Part shown: one piece after another, positions 12,415-20,609 of the stretch
Position numbering within the stretch: position 1 is the stretch's first letter
Layout: every line of letters starts with the position of its first letter
Origin: HGM04593 sp045647745
GTDB lineage: Bacteria; Bacteroidota; Bacteroidia; Bacteroidales; Bacteroidaceae
Direction of reading: 5' to 3'
Assembly: GCA_045647745.1 (NCBI GenBank)
Contig: JAZRMQ010000010.1
Coordinates: forward strand, 1-30,999
Length of the DNA stretch: 30,999 bases
Translations under genes and position numbers: made by a program
Notes under the pieces: generated by a model
What the model was told of the DNA's origin: nothing
Seen by the model: only the letters and a program-made list of their open reading frames with translations
Database searches by the model: none

Positions 12415-14502
12415 ATGAAAAAAATTATTTATTCACTTTTTACACTATCGATTATGCTGACAGGTATTGCGTGTTCACAAAAGGAGGAGGCAAGCAATAG
12501 CATCCTCAAGGAGAGCAAGGCGCCATTGGGTGCACCAGAGTTCCCCACGTTCAAAGTTGAGGACTACAAGGCTGCTTTTGACTATGGCTTTGCCGAGAAA
12601 CGCGCAGATATAAAGGCTATTATCGAAAATAGCGAGGAGCCCACATTTGCCAATACTATTGATGCGCTGGAAATGAGTGGCAAGACGCTTGACAAGGTTT
12701 CGGCAATATTCTTCACTCTAAACGAGAGTGACAACAGCGAGGCTACTACCGAGATTGAGAACTACGTTGTGCCAAAGATGACCGAACTCAGCGGTTACAT
12801 TTATATGAACGACACTCTGTTCAACCGCATCAGCGCACTCTACAACAAAAAGGAGAGCCTTGGGCTGAACGAGGAGCAAAGCATTGTGCTAGAGAACTAC
12901 TACAAGGCGTTTGTGCGTGGCGGTGCATTGCTCAATGACGCCGACAAGGCAACGCTCCTTGATATTGACACAAAATTGGGATTGGCAGCAATAAAGTTCG
13001 GCAACAATCTGCTTGCCGACAACAAGGCATTCAAGCTGGTGCTCACCGACGAGAGCGACCTAAAGGGCTTGCCACAGGATGTTATTGACGCTGCAAAATG
13101 CGAGGATGGCAGTTGGGTGTTCACACTCGACAAGCCTAGCTGTATTCCCTTCCTGCAGTATGCCGACAACCGCGAGTTGCGCGAGAAGGTGTACAAGGCA
13201 TATTATGGTCGCGGCGACAACAACGACAGCAACGACAACAAGGCTGTTATCAAGGAAATTCTTACCCTGCGCCAGCAAAAGGCAAAACTTTTGGGCTTTG
13301 AGACCTATGCTCATTTTGTTCTTGACGAGAAGATGGCAAAGACTCCCGAGGCTGCATTGGAGCTGATGAACAGTATTTGGGAGCCTGCGGTGAAACGTGC
13401 AAAGGAGGAGAGAGCCGAGCTGCAAAAGATTGCCGACCGCGAGGGTGCCGGTATAAAGATTGAGGGCTGGGACTGGTTCTATTATACCGAGAAACTACGT
13501 AAAGAGAAATATGCGCTCAATGACGAGGTTATAAAGCCCTATTTCAGAATTGAAAATGTGCTGCAGGGAGCTTTCGACTGCGCAAGCAAGCTCTACAATA
13601 TCAAATTCGTGAAACGCAACGATATTCCTGTTTATTATGAGGGTGTTGAGGCATACGAGGTTCTTGACAACGAGAACAACTATCTGGGTGTTTTCTACAC
13701 CGACTTTTTCCCACGCGCATCAAAGCGTCAGGGAGCGTGGATGACTAACTTTGTAAATCAAAGAAATATCGGTGGCGAAAATGTGCGCCCAATGATTGTG
13801 AATGTATGCAATTTCACCGCGCCACAAGGCAACACCCCCGCTCTTTTGAACATTGACGAGACACGCACTCTGTTCCACGAGTTCGGCCACGCGCTGCACG
13901 GAATGTTGACTCAGACACACTACCCCAGCGTGAGCGGTACAAATGTCAAGCACGACTTTGTGGAGCTCTTTTCACAGATTAACGAAAAGTGGTCTATCCA
14001 CCCCGATGTTATGCCTACATTTGCCAAGCACTACATCACCGGCGAGGCTATCCCTGCCGAGCTCATAGAGAAAATGCAGCAGAGTTCACACTTTAACTCG
14101 GGCTTTGAGACAACAGAGCTTGTTGCAGCTGCGCTACTCGACACAAAGATGCACCTTATCGAGGATTATACAAATTTCGATTGCAATGAGTATGAGAAGG
14201 AGTTACGCAAGGAGCTAGGCTTTATCCCCGAGATTGAGTACCGCTATCGTAGCACAAACTTTGCCCACATTTTCAGCGGTGGTTACGAGGTTGGTTACTA
14301 TGCTTATCTTTGGGCCGAGGTGCTAGATTGTGATGCGTTCGAGCTGTTCCTTGAGAAGGGTATTTTTGACCCTGCAACAGCTGCCAGCTTCAAGCAGTTG
14401 CTTGAGATGGGTGGTAGCAAGGACCCTATGCGTGAATATCGTCGTTTCCGCGGCGCAGAGCCTAATCCCGATGCTCTGCTGCGTGCGAGAGGCCTTATCT
14501 GA
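12415..14502 (+). CDS. dcp: M3-family peptidyl-dipeptidase (Dcp-like) lipoprotein, second paralog
   Basis: The protein has 695 residues and a lipoprotein signal MKKIIYSLFTLSIMLTGIAC (lipobox TGIAC). I chose this ATG and not the longer frame because the signal peptide begins here and the promoter lies just upstream. Zinc motif HEFGH at residues 488-492 with Glu489 catalytic, and Glu517 in FVELFSQ as third ligand. It shares long blocks with the 9311 gene (PEFPTFKVEDYKAAFDYG versus its counterpart, NRELREKVYKAYYGRG, MAKTPEAALELMNSIWEPAVKRA, HEFGHALHGML, SGGYEVGYYAYLWAEVLDCDAFE), so the two come from a duplication. Role: degradation of oligopeptides in the envelope. The C_GCAxxG_C_C gene starts only 14 bases downstream and is likely co-transcribed. 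Confidence 0.94.
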   Translation: MKKIIYSLFTLSIMLTGIACSQKEEASNSILKESKAPLGAPEFPTFKVEDYKAAFDYGFAEKRADIKAIIENSEEPTFANTIDALEMSGKTLDKVSAIFFTLNESDNSEATTEIENYVVPKMTELSGYIYMNDTLFNRISALYNKKESLGLNEEQSIVLENYYKAFVRGGALLNDADKATLLDIDTKLGLAAIKFGNNLLADNKAFKLVLTDESDLKGLPQDVIDAAKCEDGSWVFTLDKPSCIPFLQYADNRELREKVYKAYYGRGDNNDSNDNKAVIKEILTLRQQKAKLLGFETYAHFVLDEKMAKTPEAALELMNSIWEPAVKRAKEERAELQKIADREGAGIKIEGWDWFYYTEKLRKEKYALNDEVIKPYFRIENVLQGAFDCASKLYNIKFVKRNDIPVYYEGVEAYEVLDNENNYLGVFYTDFFPRASKRQGAWMTNFVNQRNIGGENVRPMIVNVCNFTAPQGNTPALLNIDETRTLFHEFGHALHGMLTQTHYPSVSGTNVKHDFVELFSQINEKWSIHPDVMPTFAKHYITGEAIPAELIEKMQQSSHFNSGFETTELVAAALLDTKMHLIEDYTNFDCNEYEKELRKELGFIPEIEYRYRSTNFAHIFSGGYEVGYYAYLWAEVLDCDAFELFLEKGIFDPATAASFKQLLEMGGSKDPMREYRRFRGAEPNPDALLRARGLI

Positions 14503-14516
14503 TAAATTTTATAATT

Positions 14517-14987
14517 ATGGAAGAGAGAATAGAAAAAGCCGTAGCCCTGTTTAAAGAGGGATTTAACTGTAGCCAATCTGTTGTTGCAGCGTTTGCCGAC
14601 ATTTATGGTTTCACACAGGAGCAGGCTCTTAAAATGGCATCGTCGTTTGGCGGCGGCATTGGCCGTATGCGCCAGACTTGTGGCGCTGCGTGTGGATTGT
14701 TTATGGTCGCCGGACTTGAGAGCGGTTGCACCGAGGGACACGACAGAGAGGGCAAGGAGGCAAACTACAAACTTGTACAGCAGTTAGCCGAGGAGTTTCG
14801 CAAGCGTAACGGCTCGCTCATCTGTGCCGAGCTGTTAGGGCTGGCAAAAAGTGCTCCTACCCCACCAACCCCCGAGGCACGCAATGGAGAATATTACAAA
14901 AAACGTCCTTGTGTGAAGATGGTTGAGGAGGCTGCACGAATTTGGTGCGAATATTTAGAAAACAATAAAAACGTTCAAAAAAGCTAA
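14517..14987 (+). CDS. C_GCAxxG_C_C family redox-active protein
   Basis: This 156-residue protein carries the family's conserved cysteines: Cys18 in FNCSQSV, the core CGAACG with Cys55 and Cys59 (pattern GCAxxG), then Cys103 in LICAELLG and Cys132 in RPCVKMVEEAA. The Gly-rich ASSFGGGIGRM stretch before the core is also typical. Members are thought to be redox-active and often sit near electron-transfer genes, but no reaction is established. Here it follows the second dcp by 14 bases, probably on the same transcript. The cysteine spacing makes the family call firm; function is unknown. Confidence 0.9.
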   Translation: MEERIEKAVALFKEGFNCSQSVVAAFADIYGFTQEQALKMASSFGGGIGRMRQTCGAACGLFMVAGLESGCTEGHDREGKEANYKLVQQLAEEFRKRNGSLICAELLGLAKSAPTPPTPEARNGEYYKKRPCVKMVEEAARIWCEYLENNKNVQKS

Positions 14988-15026
14988 TAAAAACAGGTGA
15001 TGTTATTGAAAATCACAATGTTTTTG

Positions 15027-15057
15027 TTTGCTATGTAAAAAAAAAGCAGTACCTTTG
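15027..15057 (+). promoter_or_regulatory. Promoter of the DUF2582 gene
   Basis: TTTG (15027-15030), a 19-nt spacer and TACCTTTG (15050-15057), a full match to the Bacteroidetes consensus. The leader to the ATG at 15162 is about 100 nt and AT-rich. Confidence 0.7.
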
Positions 15058-15161
15058 CACCCGAAATAGAAAAACGACCTCTTTTGATAGTTAAAATGTT
15101 CAAACAAAGGTTGTTACAATTTCAATAGAAATTTAATGTTAAATCTTAAATATTAAGAACT

Positions 15162-15359
15162 ATGATTGAGAATGCTGGTACATTTGCAGGTCGTATTTGG
15201 ACTGCTTTGAACGAGACAGAGGGTCTTACTCTTAAAGAGATTAAGGCTAAGGCAAAATTGAAAGAGAAGGAGTTGTACCTTGGTTTGGGTTGGTTGCTCC
15301 GTGAGGATAAAATCTTCTCTTGCGTAGCAGGTGAGGAGGAGATCTTCGCTCTCAAGTAA
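15162..15359 (+). CDS. Winged helix-turn-helix DUF2582 protein
   Basis: The gene encodes 65 residues. The pattern NAGTFAGRIWTALNE, LTLKEIKAKAKLKEKELYLGLGWLLREDKI, then FSCVAGEEEIFALK matches the small winged-helix DUF2582 proteins of Bacteroidetes. The second helix and recognition helix are followed by a short beta wing. No effector domain is present. It stands alone behind a strong consensus promoter with a long leader and ends at a shared bidirectional terminator. Probably an abundant DNA-binding protein; targets are unknown. Confidence 0.88.
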   Translation: MIENAGTFAGRIWTALNETEGLTLKEIKAKAKLKEKELYLGLGWLLREDKIFSCVAGEEEIFALK

Positions 15360-15378
15360 TTGAAAACACTATTCAATT

Positions 15379-15418
15379 AAAATAATAACGCTTGGCATTT
15401 GCCAAGCGTTATTATTTT
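15379..15418. terminator. Bidirectional terminator between convergent genes
   Basis: A 19-bp perfect stem with TT loop (core AACGCTTGGCA/TGCCAAGCGTT) has A runs on one side and T runs on the other, and lies 20 bases after the DUF2582 stop and 4 bases before the end of the minus-strand hydrolase gene. Confidence 0.85.
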
Positions 15419-15421
15419 TTA

Positions 15422-16186
15422 TTATATCTCAATCTCCAGCCCATCATAGGCAAGATGAACACCTTGCGGCAGGCATTTTTCAATTTTTGCGTGGAGCCCG
15501 ATGTGATGCATAAGATGTGTAAGATAGGCTTCGCGTGGAGCCAAGGCCTCTACCACACGAAGTGACTCGAGCACGGTCTGATGACTGCGGTGAGGCTTTG
15601 AGTAACGCAGTGCATTAATCACAAGAACCTCTACTCCTTTCAGCTTTTCAAGTTCCGAAGGCTCGATACGGCTCATATCAGTGATATACGCCAATTTACC
15701 GAAACGATAGGCGACGATGGGAAGAGAGCCGTGAAAAACACGAAAAGGCACGACCTCGACATTCTCAATAGTAAATGGTTGCATATCCTCTATGGAGCGT
15801 ATCTCGATATTGGGAACGCCGGGATATTTTACCTCTCCGAAACAATATGGGAACATTGAGCGTATCTGCTCCTCGGTATCCTCATTTGCATATATTGGGA
15901 AGGTGCGTTGCGACGCAAAGGGGCGCAAGTCGTCAATGCCGGCTGTGTGGTCGTAGTGTTTATGAGTGACGAGCAGTGCGTCGAGACGAGCAACGTCGGC
16001 GCGAAGCATCTGAGCGCGAAAATCGGGACCGCAATCTATCAGAATATTTGTGCCATCTTTCTCAAGCAGCGCCGAACAGCGCAGACGGGCATCACGAGAA
16101 TCGAGAGAGGTGCACACCTCGCACTTGCAACCGAGCTCGGGCACGCCGGTAGATGTTCCTGTTCCTAAAAATGTGAGTTTCATCAT
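15422..16186 (-). CDS. MBL-fold metallohydrolase, PhnP-like
   Basis: The protein has 254 residues. It opens with MKLTFLGTGTSTGVPELGC, then CKCEVC (Cys20, 22, 25), which recalls the extra structural zinc site of PhnP. The metallo-beta-lactamase motif THKHYDHTAGIDDLRPF gives His75, His77, Asp79 and His80; later His residues include FHGSLPI and the HLMHHIG block near the C-terminus. PhnP proteins are cyclic phosphodiesterases; in Bacteroidetes without phosphonate genes nearby the substrate is open. The ATG at 16186 forms an ATGA overlap with the murB stop, supporting this start and translational coupling. Confidence 0.87.
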   Translation of the reverse strand: MMKLTFLGTGTSTGVPELGCKCEVCTSLDSRDARLRCSALLEKDGTNILIDCGPDFRAQMLRADVARLDALLVTHKHYDHTAGIDDLRPFASQRTFPIYANEDTEEQIRSMFPYCFGEVKYPGVPNIEIRSIEDMQPFTIENVEVVPFRVFHGSLPIVAYRFGKLAYITDMSRIEPSELEKLKGVEVLVINALRYSKPHRSHQTVLESLRVVEALAPREAYLTHLMHHIGLHAKIEKCLPQGVHLAYDGLEIEI

Positions 16187-17193
16187 TTGATAACATTAAC
16201 CTCCATATTGAGGTCGACACCAAACTTTTCCTTTACCGAGGCTACCACTGCCGCTGCAAAGCCGAGCACATCGTGGCCTGTTGCACCGCCAAGGTTCACA
16301 ACCACCAGTGCTTGATGCTCATAGACACCAACATTTGGATGCGGTGTCTGTTTCCACCCGCACTGTTCTATCAGCCAACCGGCTGAAAGCTTTACATTGC
16401 CACAAGGGAGTGGGTATTGTGGCATTGCAGGGTATTCAGCTTTTAGCAGCGCTGCCTTTTGAGCAGGCACCACGGGGTTCATAAAGAAACTGCCGGCACT
16501 GCCAACCTGTGAGGGATCGGGCAATTTTGCCTCGCGTATCTCGCAAACGGCACGGCGTACATTAGCAAGCGTTGCACCGCCAAGCTCCTCGACTTTATCC
16601 TTGAGATTGCCATAGGAGAGTTTGAACTCCGGGGTTTTATTCAATCTGTATGTAACATAGGTAACTATGTGAGCTCCCTTTTCGGCTGCTTTAAAGATGC
16701 TGTGACGATAGGCAAACTCGCAATCGTCCTTTGTAAAAGAACAAGGCTGTGCATCGGCAATGCGTACTGTCTCGACCTTTTCTATAAGGTCACCGGCCTC
16801 GACACCGTATGCTCCAACATTTTGAACTGCACTTGCACCAACTTCGCCGGGAATAAGAGAAAGATTTTCGAGGCCACACCACCCCTTCTCAACGGTATAA
16901 GCTACAAGAGCATTCCAATTTACGCCACTGCCCACACGCAAGAGAACATCTGCCCCACTCTCTTCAACAACTTCAATATCTGTTATTGCAGAGTGAAACA
17001 CTGTGCCGTCATAATCATTGACAAACAGGAGATTGCTGCCACCACCAATAACAAGGGAGTTACCGGTAAAGCCATCTTTCAAAAAAGATATAAGCTCTTC
17101 CTTTGAATCAAATTCAACAAAATGAGCTGCATTTGCCTTTATGCCAAAGGTGTTGTGCGGCAATAGCGAATATGTATCAAATTGTTTTATCAT
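16183..17193 (-). CDS. murB: UDP-N-acetylenolpyruvoylglucosamine reductase MurB
   Basis: A 336-residue FAD enzyme of peptidoglycan precursor synthesis, reducing UDP-GlcNAc-enolpyruvate with NADPH to UDP-MurNAc in the cytoplasm. Seen in order: NTFGIKANAAHFVEF, the FAD-binding VIGGGSNLLF, GLENLSLIPGEVGASAVQNVGAYG, the FAYRHSIFK stretch, and GSAGSFFMNP with the proton-donor Ser. C-terminal SAGWLIEQCGWK and a late Glu are in place. I chose the start at 17193 because it makes an ATGA overlap with the upstream hemolysin III gene; a longer frame to 17235 would run into that gene. Length matches the family. Confidence 0.96.
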   Translation of the reverse strand: MIKQFDTYSLLPHNTFGIKANAAHFVEFDSKEELISFLKDGFTGNSLVIGGGSNLLFVNDYDGTVFHSAITDIEVVEESGADVLLRVGSGVNWNALVAYTVEKGWCGLENLSLIPGEVGASAVQNVGAYGVEAGDLIEKVETVRIADAQPCSFTKDDCEFAYRHSIFKAAEKGAHIVTYVTYRLNKTPEFKLSYGNLKDKVEELGGATLANVRRAVCEIREAKLPDPSQVGSAGSFFMNPVVPAQKAALLKAEYPAMPQYPLPCGNVKLSAGWLIEQCGWKQTPHPNVGVYEHQALVVVNLGGATGHDVLGFAAAVVASVKEKFGVDLNMEVNVIK

Positions 17194-17852
17194 AATATTC
17201 CGTTTAGTATATACCACACTGCTATCATATGACAAACAGAGCCCAATAGCACAAAGAAGTGGAAAACTGTGTGTATGTATTTTACTTTATGGAAGCTGTA
17301 GAACACTGCTCCTGTTATATATGCGACTCCCTCGCCGACAACCCAAAGAAAAACCGAAAGGGGAACAGCATTATAAAACTGTTTCATCGCAACGACAATT
17401 GTCAAGCCCATAAGGACATAACACACAGTCTCGAGAATATTGTGTTTTTTCAGGCTGTAAAGGCTCAAAGAGGTACCCACTATAGCACAAAGCCAACAGA
17501 AAGCAAAAATTCCCCATCCCCAATAACCCACGTCGCGCATAGCAATGAGCATTATTGGCGAGTAACTACCGGCAATGTGCCAATAGATTGCCGAGTGGTC
17601 GAGCTTGCGCAGCGGCTTGCGCCATTTGCTACTGGGTGAAGTGGCGTGATAGAGGGTTGAAAAGGTGTAAGACGATAGCATACCGAACATATATAAAAGC
17701 ACGCTTGCCAACGCCCAAGCATCGCCACCCTTTGCAACGACCTTGCTAATGAAGAGTAGGCTGACAATGAAGCCGCCAACTATTCCAACAGAGTGAGAGA
17801 TGGCATTCCATCGCTCCTCTTCAACTGTATATTTCTTTGTATCTTCGCTCAT
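17190..17852 (-). CDS. Hemolysin III / PAQR family membrane protein
   Basis: This 220-residue protein has seven membrane segments. It shows the PAQR-type marks: ERWNAISHSVG near the N-terminus, SSYTFSTLYH in the second to third segment, LDHSAIYWHIAGSYSPI, and HTVFHFFVLLGSVCHMIAV at the end; the Ser, Asp and three His form the metal site of the family. Members are called hemolysin III (YqfA-like), but hydrolase activity on lipids is the better supported idea for the fold. It is first in the minus-strand unit with murB and the MBL protein, each joined by 4-base overlaps. A -7-like TATCTTTG (17867-17860) lies only 8 bases before the ATG, which would give a very short leader. Confidence 0.9.
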   Translation of the reverse strand: MSEDTKKYTVEEERWNAISHSVGIVGGFIVSLLFISKVVAKGGDAWALASVLLYMFGMLSSYTFSTLYHATSPSSKWRKPLRKLDHSAIYWHIAGSYSPIMLIAMRDVGYWGWGIFAFCWLCAIVGTSLSLYSLKKHNILETVCYVLMGLTIVVAMKQFYNAVPLSVFLWVVGEGVAYITGAVFYSFHKVKYIHTVFHFFVLLGSVCHMIAVWYILNGIL

Positions 17853-17961
17853 AATACCACAAAGATAGGATAAACAGATAAAAGTTCGCGCAAATGAGTG
17901 AAAAAAGTTTACTTTATTTAGCGATAAGAAGAAAAAAAAAAGACCTTAATTTATTGTAACA

Positions 17962-17997
17962 AAAAAACGCTCTTGCCAATTGGCAAGAGCGTTTTTT
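17962..17997. terminator. Perfect palindromic terminator after glgP
   Basis: Two 18-base arms without spacer (core ACGCTCTTGCCAA/TTGGCAAGAGCGT) with A and T runs outside. It lies 17 bases after the glgP stop on the minus strand and may also insulate the promoter of the hemolysin III gene. Confidence 0.85.
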
Positions 17998-18014
17998 CAT
18001 ATATATGCTTTAAA

Positions 18015-20579
18015 TTAAGCGAACCACTTAACGTAAGCAAAGTCCATACGATGAGGAAGCTCCTCGTGATGAGGATACATACGGAATGCAATCTTGAACT
18101 CACCGGCATTTGTTGGAGCAATCTCCGCGCCGAATGTAAAGATGTTGCCCTCGCGCTGTACAACCTCCAAAGGATAGGTTGCAAACACTGTCTCACGGCC
18201 CTTTGCATCGGGAGCCAACACAACAAGCTCAATAGCTACTGCGTTGTCGAGACCCTTCTCATCAACCTTTACAGTTACGTTGTACTTTTCACCTGCTGAC
18301 ATTGCACCGTTAAGGAACTCTGTATCGGCCTCTACTGAAAGAACCTCAACTGCGTTCCACTTGGCAGCAACCTCCTCTTTCCACTTAGCGAGCTCACGAA
18401 CAACTTTTGAGTCGTTTGCGATGAGGTGGTTGTAACGTGCAGCCTGCTTGCAGTAGAACTTGCTATAGTAGTCATCGAGCTGACGCTTCATTGTGAAGTG
18501 AGGTGCAACCTCTGCGATTGACTTTTTGATGCAAGCAACCCACTCGTCTGAGTAAGCCTTGCCGTTACGGTTGTAGTACATTGGAAGAATCTCGTTCTCG
18601 AGCAATGTATAGATTGTAGCAGCGTCGAGCTGATCTTGGAACTCTTGGTTCTGGTATGTACGCTCCTCTTTCAACGCCCAACCGGCACCGGGCTTGTAAC
18701 CCTCGCACCACCAACCATCGAGAACCGAGAAGTTGAGGACACCGTTCATAAGAGCCTTCTCACCTGATGTACCTGACGCCTCGAGAGGACGTGTAGGTGT
18801 GTTCATCCAGATATCAACACCTGATACGAGCAACTTAGCGAGGTCCATATCATAGTTCTCGAGGAAGATAATCTTACCAACGAACTCGGGACGGCGTGAC
18901 ACCTCGATAATCTTCTTAATCAAGCCCTGACCTGCGCCATCGTGTGGGTGAGCCTTACCTGCGAAGAGGAACTGGATTGGACGCTCGGGGTTGTTGAGCA
19001 ATTTTGCCAAACGATCGAGGTCGGTGAAGAGAAGGTGAGCACGCTTGTAAGTAGCGAAACGGCGTGCAAAACCGATAACAAGTGCATCGGGGTTAATCTT
19101 CTTCACAACGTCTACGATACGCATTGGGTCGCCCTGATTCTTCAACCAATCCTCGCTGAACGCCTGCTTGATGTAGTTGATAAGCATCTTCTTGCGTGCA
19201 ACACGTGTGTTCCAGATTGTCTCGTTTGAGATATTTTCAATTGCGTGCCAAATATCTTCGTTAGACTGGTCGTTGATGAAGCTAGGATCAAAGTTCTTCT
19301 TGTAGAGATTATCCCACTCTGGAGCAACCCAAGTTGGATAGTGAACACCATTGGTTACGTAACCAACGTGGTTCTCTGCAGGGTAATAACCTTTCCAAAT
19401 CTCGGCAAACATATCCTTTGACACCTTACCGTGGAGGCGGCTCACGCCGTTAATCTCCTGACAAGTGTTGCAAGCGAATGTTGACATACAGAAACGCTCG
19501 TTCTTGTCGCCGGCGTTGATGCGGCCAAGGTTCATCAAATCGTCCCAAGTGATATTGAGCTGGTTTGCATAACCTCTCATATATTTACCAAAGAGTGCCT
19601 CGTCAAAGTAGTCGTGACCAGCGGGCACTGGTGTGTGAACTGTGTAAAGGCTGCTTGCACGTACAATCTCAAGTGCCTCCTCGTATGTGTAACCGGTCTT
19701 GATGTACTGTGTCAAACGATAGAGGTTGCAGAGTGCTGCGTGACCCTCGTTGCAGTGATAGATTTCTTTCTTGATACCCATCTTATCCAAAGCAATCATA
19801 CCACCGATACCAAGAAGAATCTCCTGTTTCAAGCGGTTTTCCCAGTCGCCACCATAGAGCTTGTGAGTGATTGGCTTGTCGAACTCGCTGTTCATATCAA
19901 AATCTGTGTCGAGCAAGTAAAGAGGCACACGACCTACATTTACCTTCCAAACATTTGCGTGCACGTAGTAATCGATGTAAGGAACGTGGATTACAAGAGG
20001 TGTAACACCATCCTCCTCGTATACGCGCTCAATGGGGAGCTGGTTGAAGTTCTGTGCATCGTAGTTTGCGATCTGTGAGCCGTCCATTGAAAGTGACTGG
20101 CTGAAGTAACCGTAACGATACAAGAAACCTACTGCACACATATCAACGTTTGAATCTGAAGCCTCTTTCAAATAGTCACCGGCAAGAATACCAAGACCAC
20201 CTGAGTAGATTTTCAATACGCTTGTCAAACCATACTCCATACAGAAGTATGCTACTGAAGGACGCTCTGCGTTTGGCTTAACATCCATATAACGGCGGAA
20301 ATCGGCGTAAACATCTGAAAGCTTGTCAAGGATTGTTTTGTCCTTTGAAAGCTCGTCGAGTTTCTCAACGCCCAATTTCTCCAACAAAAGAACGGGGTTG
20401 CCACCACACGCCTTGAAAAGGTCGCTGTCGAGCATCTTGAAGAGCTCTTTAGCCTCCTCATTCCACACCCACCAGAGGTTACGTGACAATTCCTCGAGTG
20501 GCTTAAGCGACTCGGGAATATAAGATTTTACATTAACTGTTTTCCAACTAGGTTGGTTTGCGTTACTAATTGCAATCAT
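18015..20579 (-). CDS. glgP: Alpha-glucan (glycogen) phosphorylase
   Basis: This GT35 enzyme of 854 residues releases glucose-1-phosphate from glycogen using pyridoxal phosphate. The N-terminal part (SLKPLEELSRNLWWVWNEEAKELFKMLD) is the DUF3417-type extension of the bacterial alpha-glucan phosphorylase subgroup. YFCMEYGLTSVLKIYSGGLGILAGDYLKEASD, HCNEGHAAL and FAGKAHPHDGAGQ are family blocks, and RPLEASGTSGEKALMNGVLNFSVLDGWW holds Lys608, expected to bind the cofactor. The C-terminal about 130 residues form a separate domain of beta character. It lies 30 bases downstream of the glycogen synthase gene on the same strand, so synthesis and breakdown enzymes share a transcript. Confidence 0.95.
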   Translation of the reverse strand: MIAISNANQPSWKTVNVKSYIPESLKPLEELSRNLWWVWNEEAKELFKMLDSDLFKACGGNPVLLLEKLGVEKLDELSKDKTILDKLSDVYADFRRYMDVKPNAERPSVAYFCMEYGLTSVLKIYSGGLGILAGDYLKEASDSNVDMCAVGFLYRYGYFSQSLSMDGSQIANYDAQNFNQLPIERVYEEDGVTPLVIHVPYIDYYVHANVWKVNVGRVPLYLLDTDFDMNSEFDKPITHKLYGGDWENRLKQEILLGIGGMIALDKMGIKKEIYHCNEGHAALCNLYRLTQYIKTGYTYEEALEIVRASSLYTVHTPVPAGHDYFDEALFGKYMRGYANQLNITWDDLMNLGRINAGDKNERFCMSTFACNTCQEINGVSRLHGKVSKDMFAEIWKGYYPAENHVGYVTNGVHYPTWVAPEWDNLYKKNFDPSFINDQSNEDIWHAIENISNETIWNTRVARKKMLINYIKQAFSEDWLKNQGDPMRIVDVVKKINPDALVIGFARRFATYKRAHLLFTDLDRLAKLLNNPERPIQFLFAGKAHPHDGAGQGLIKKIIEVSRRPEFVGKIIFLENYDMDLAKLLVSGVDIWMNTPTRPLEASGTSGEKALMNGVLNFSVLDGWWCEGYKPGAGWALKEERTYQNQEFQDQLDAATIYTLLENEILPMYYNRNGKAYSDEWVACIKKSIAEVAPHFTMKRQLDDYYSKFYCKQAARYNHLIANDSKVVRELAKWKEEVAAKWNAVEVLSVEADTEFLNGAMSAGEKYNVTVKVDEKGLDNAVAIELVVLAPDAKGRETVFATYPLEVVQREGNIFTFGAEIAPTNAGEFKIAFRMYPHHEELPHRMDFAYVKWFA

Positions 20580-20609
20580 TTTGTTTTTATTAAATAAATA
20601 TTTCGTTTT

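Noticed and set aside
16183..17235. Longer MurB start at 17235
   Set aside because: It would overlap the hemolysin III gene by 46 bases; the start at 17193 gives an ATGA overlap and normal family length.
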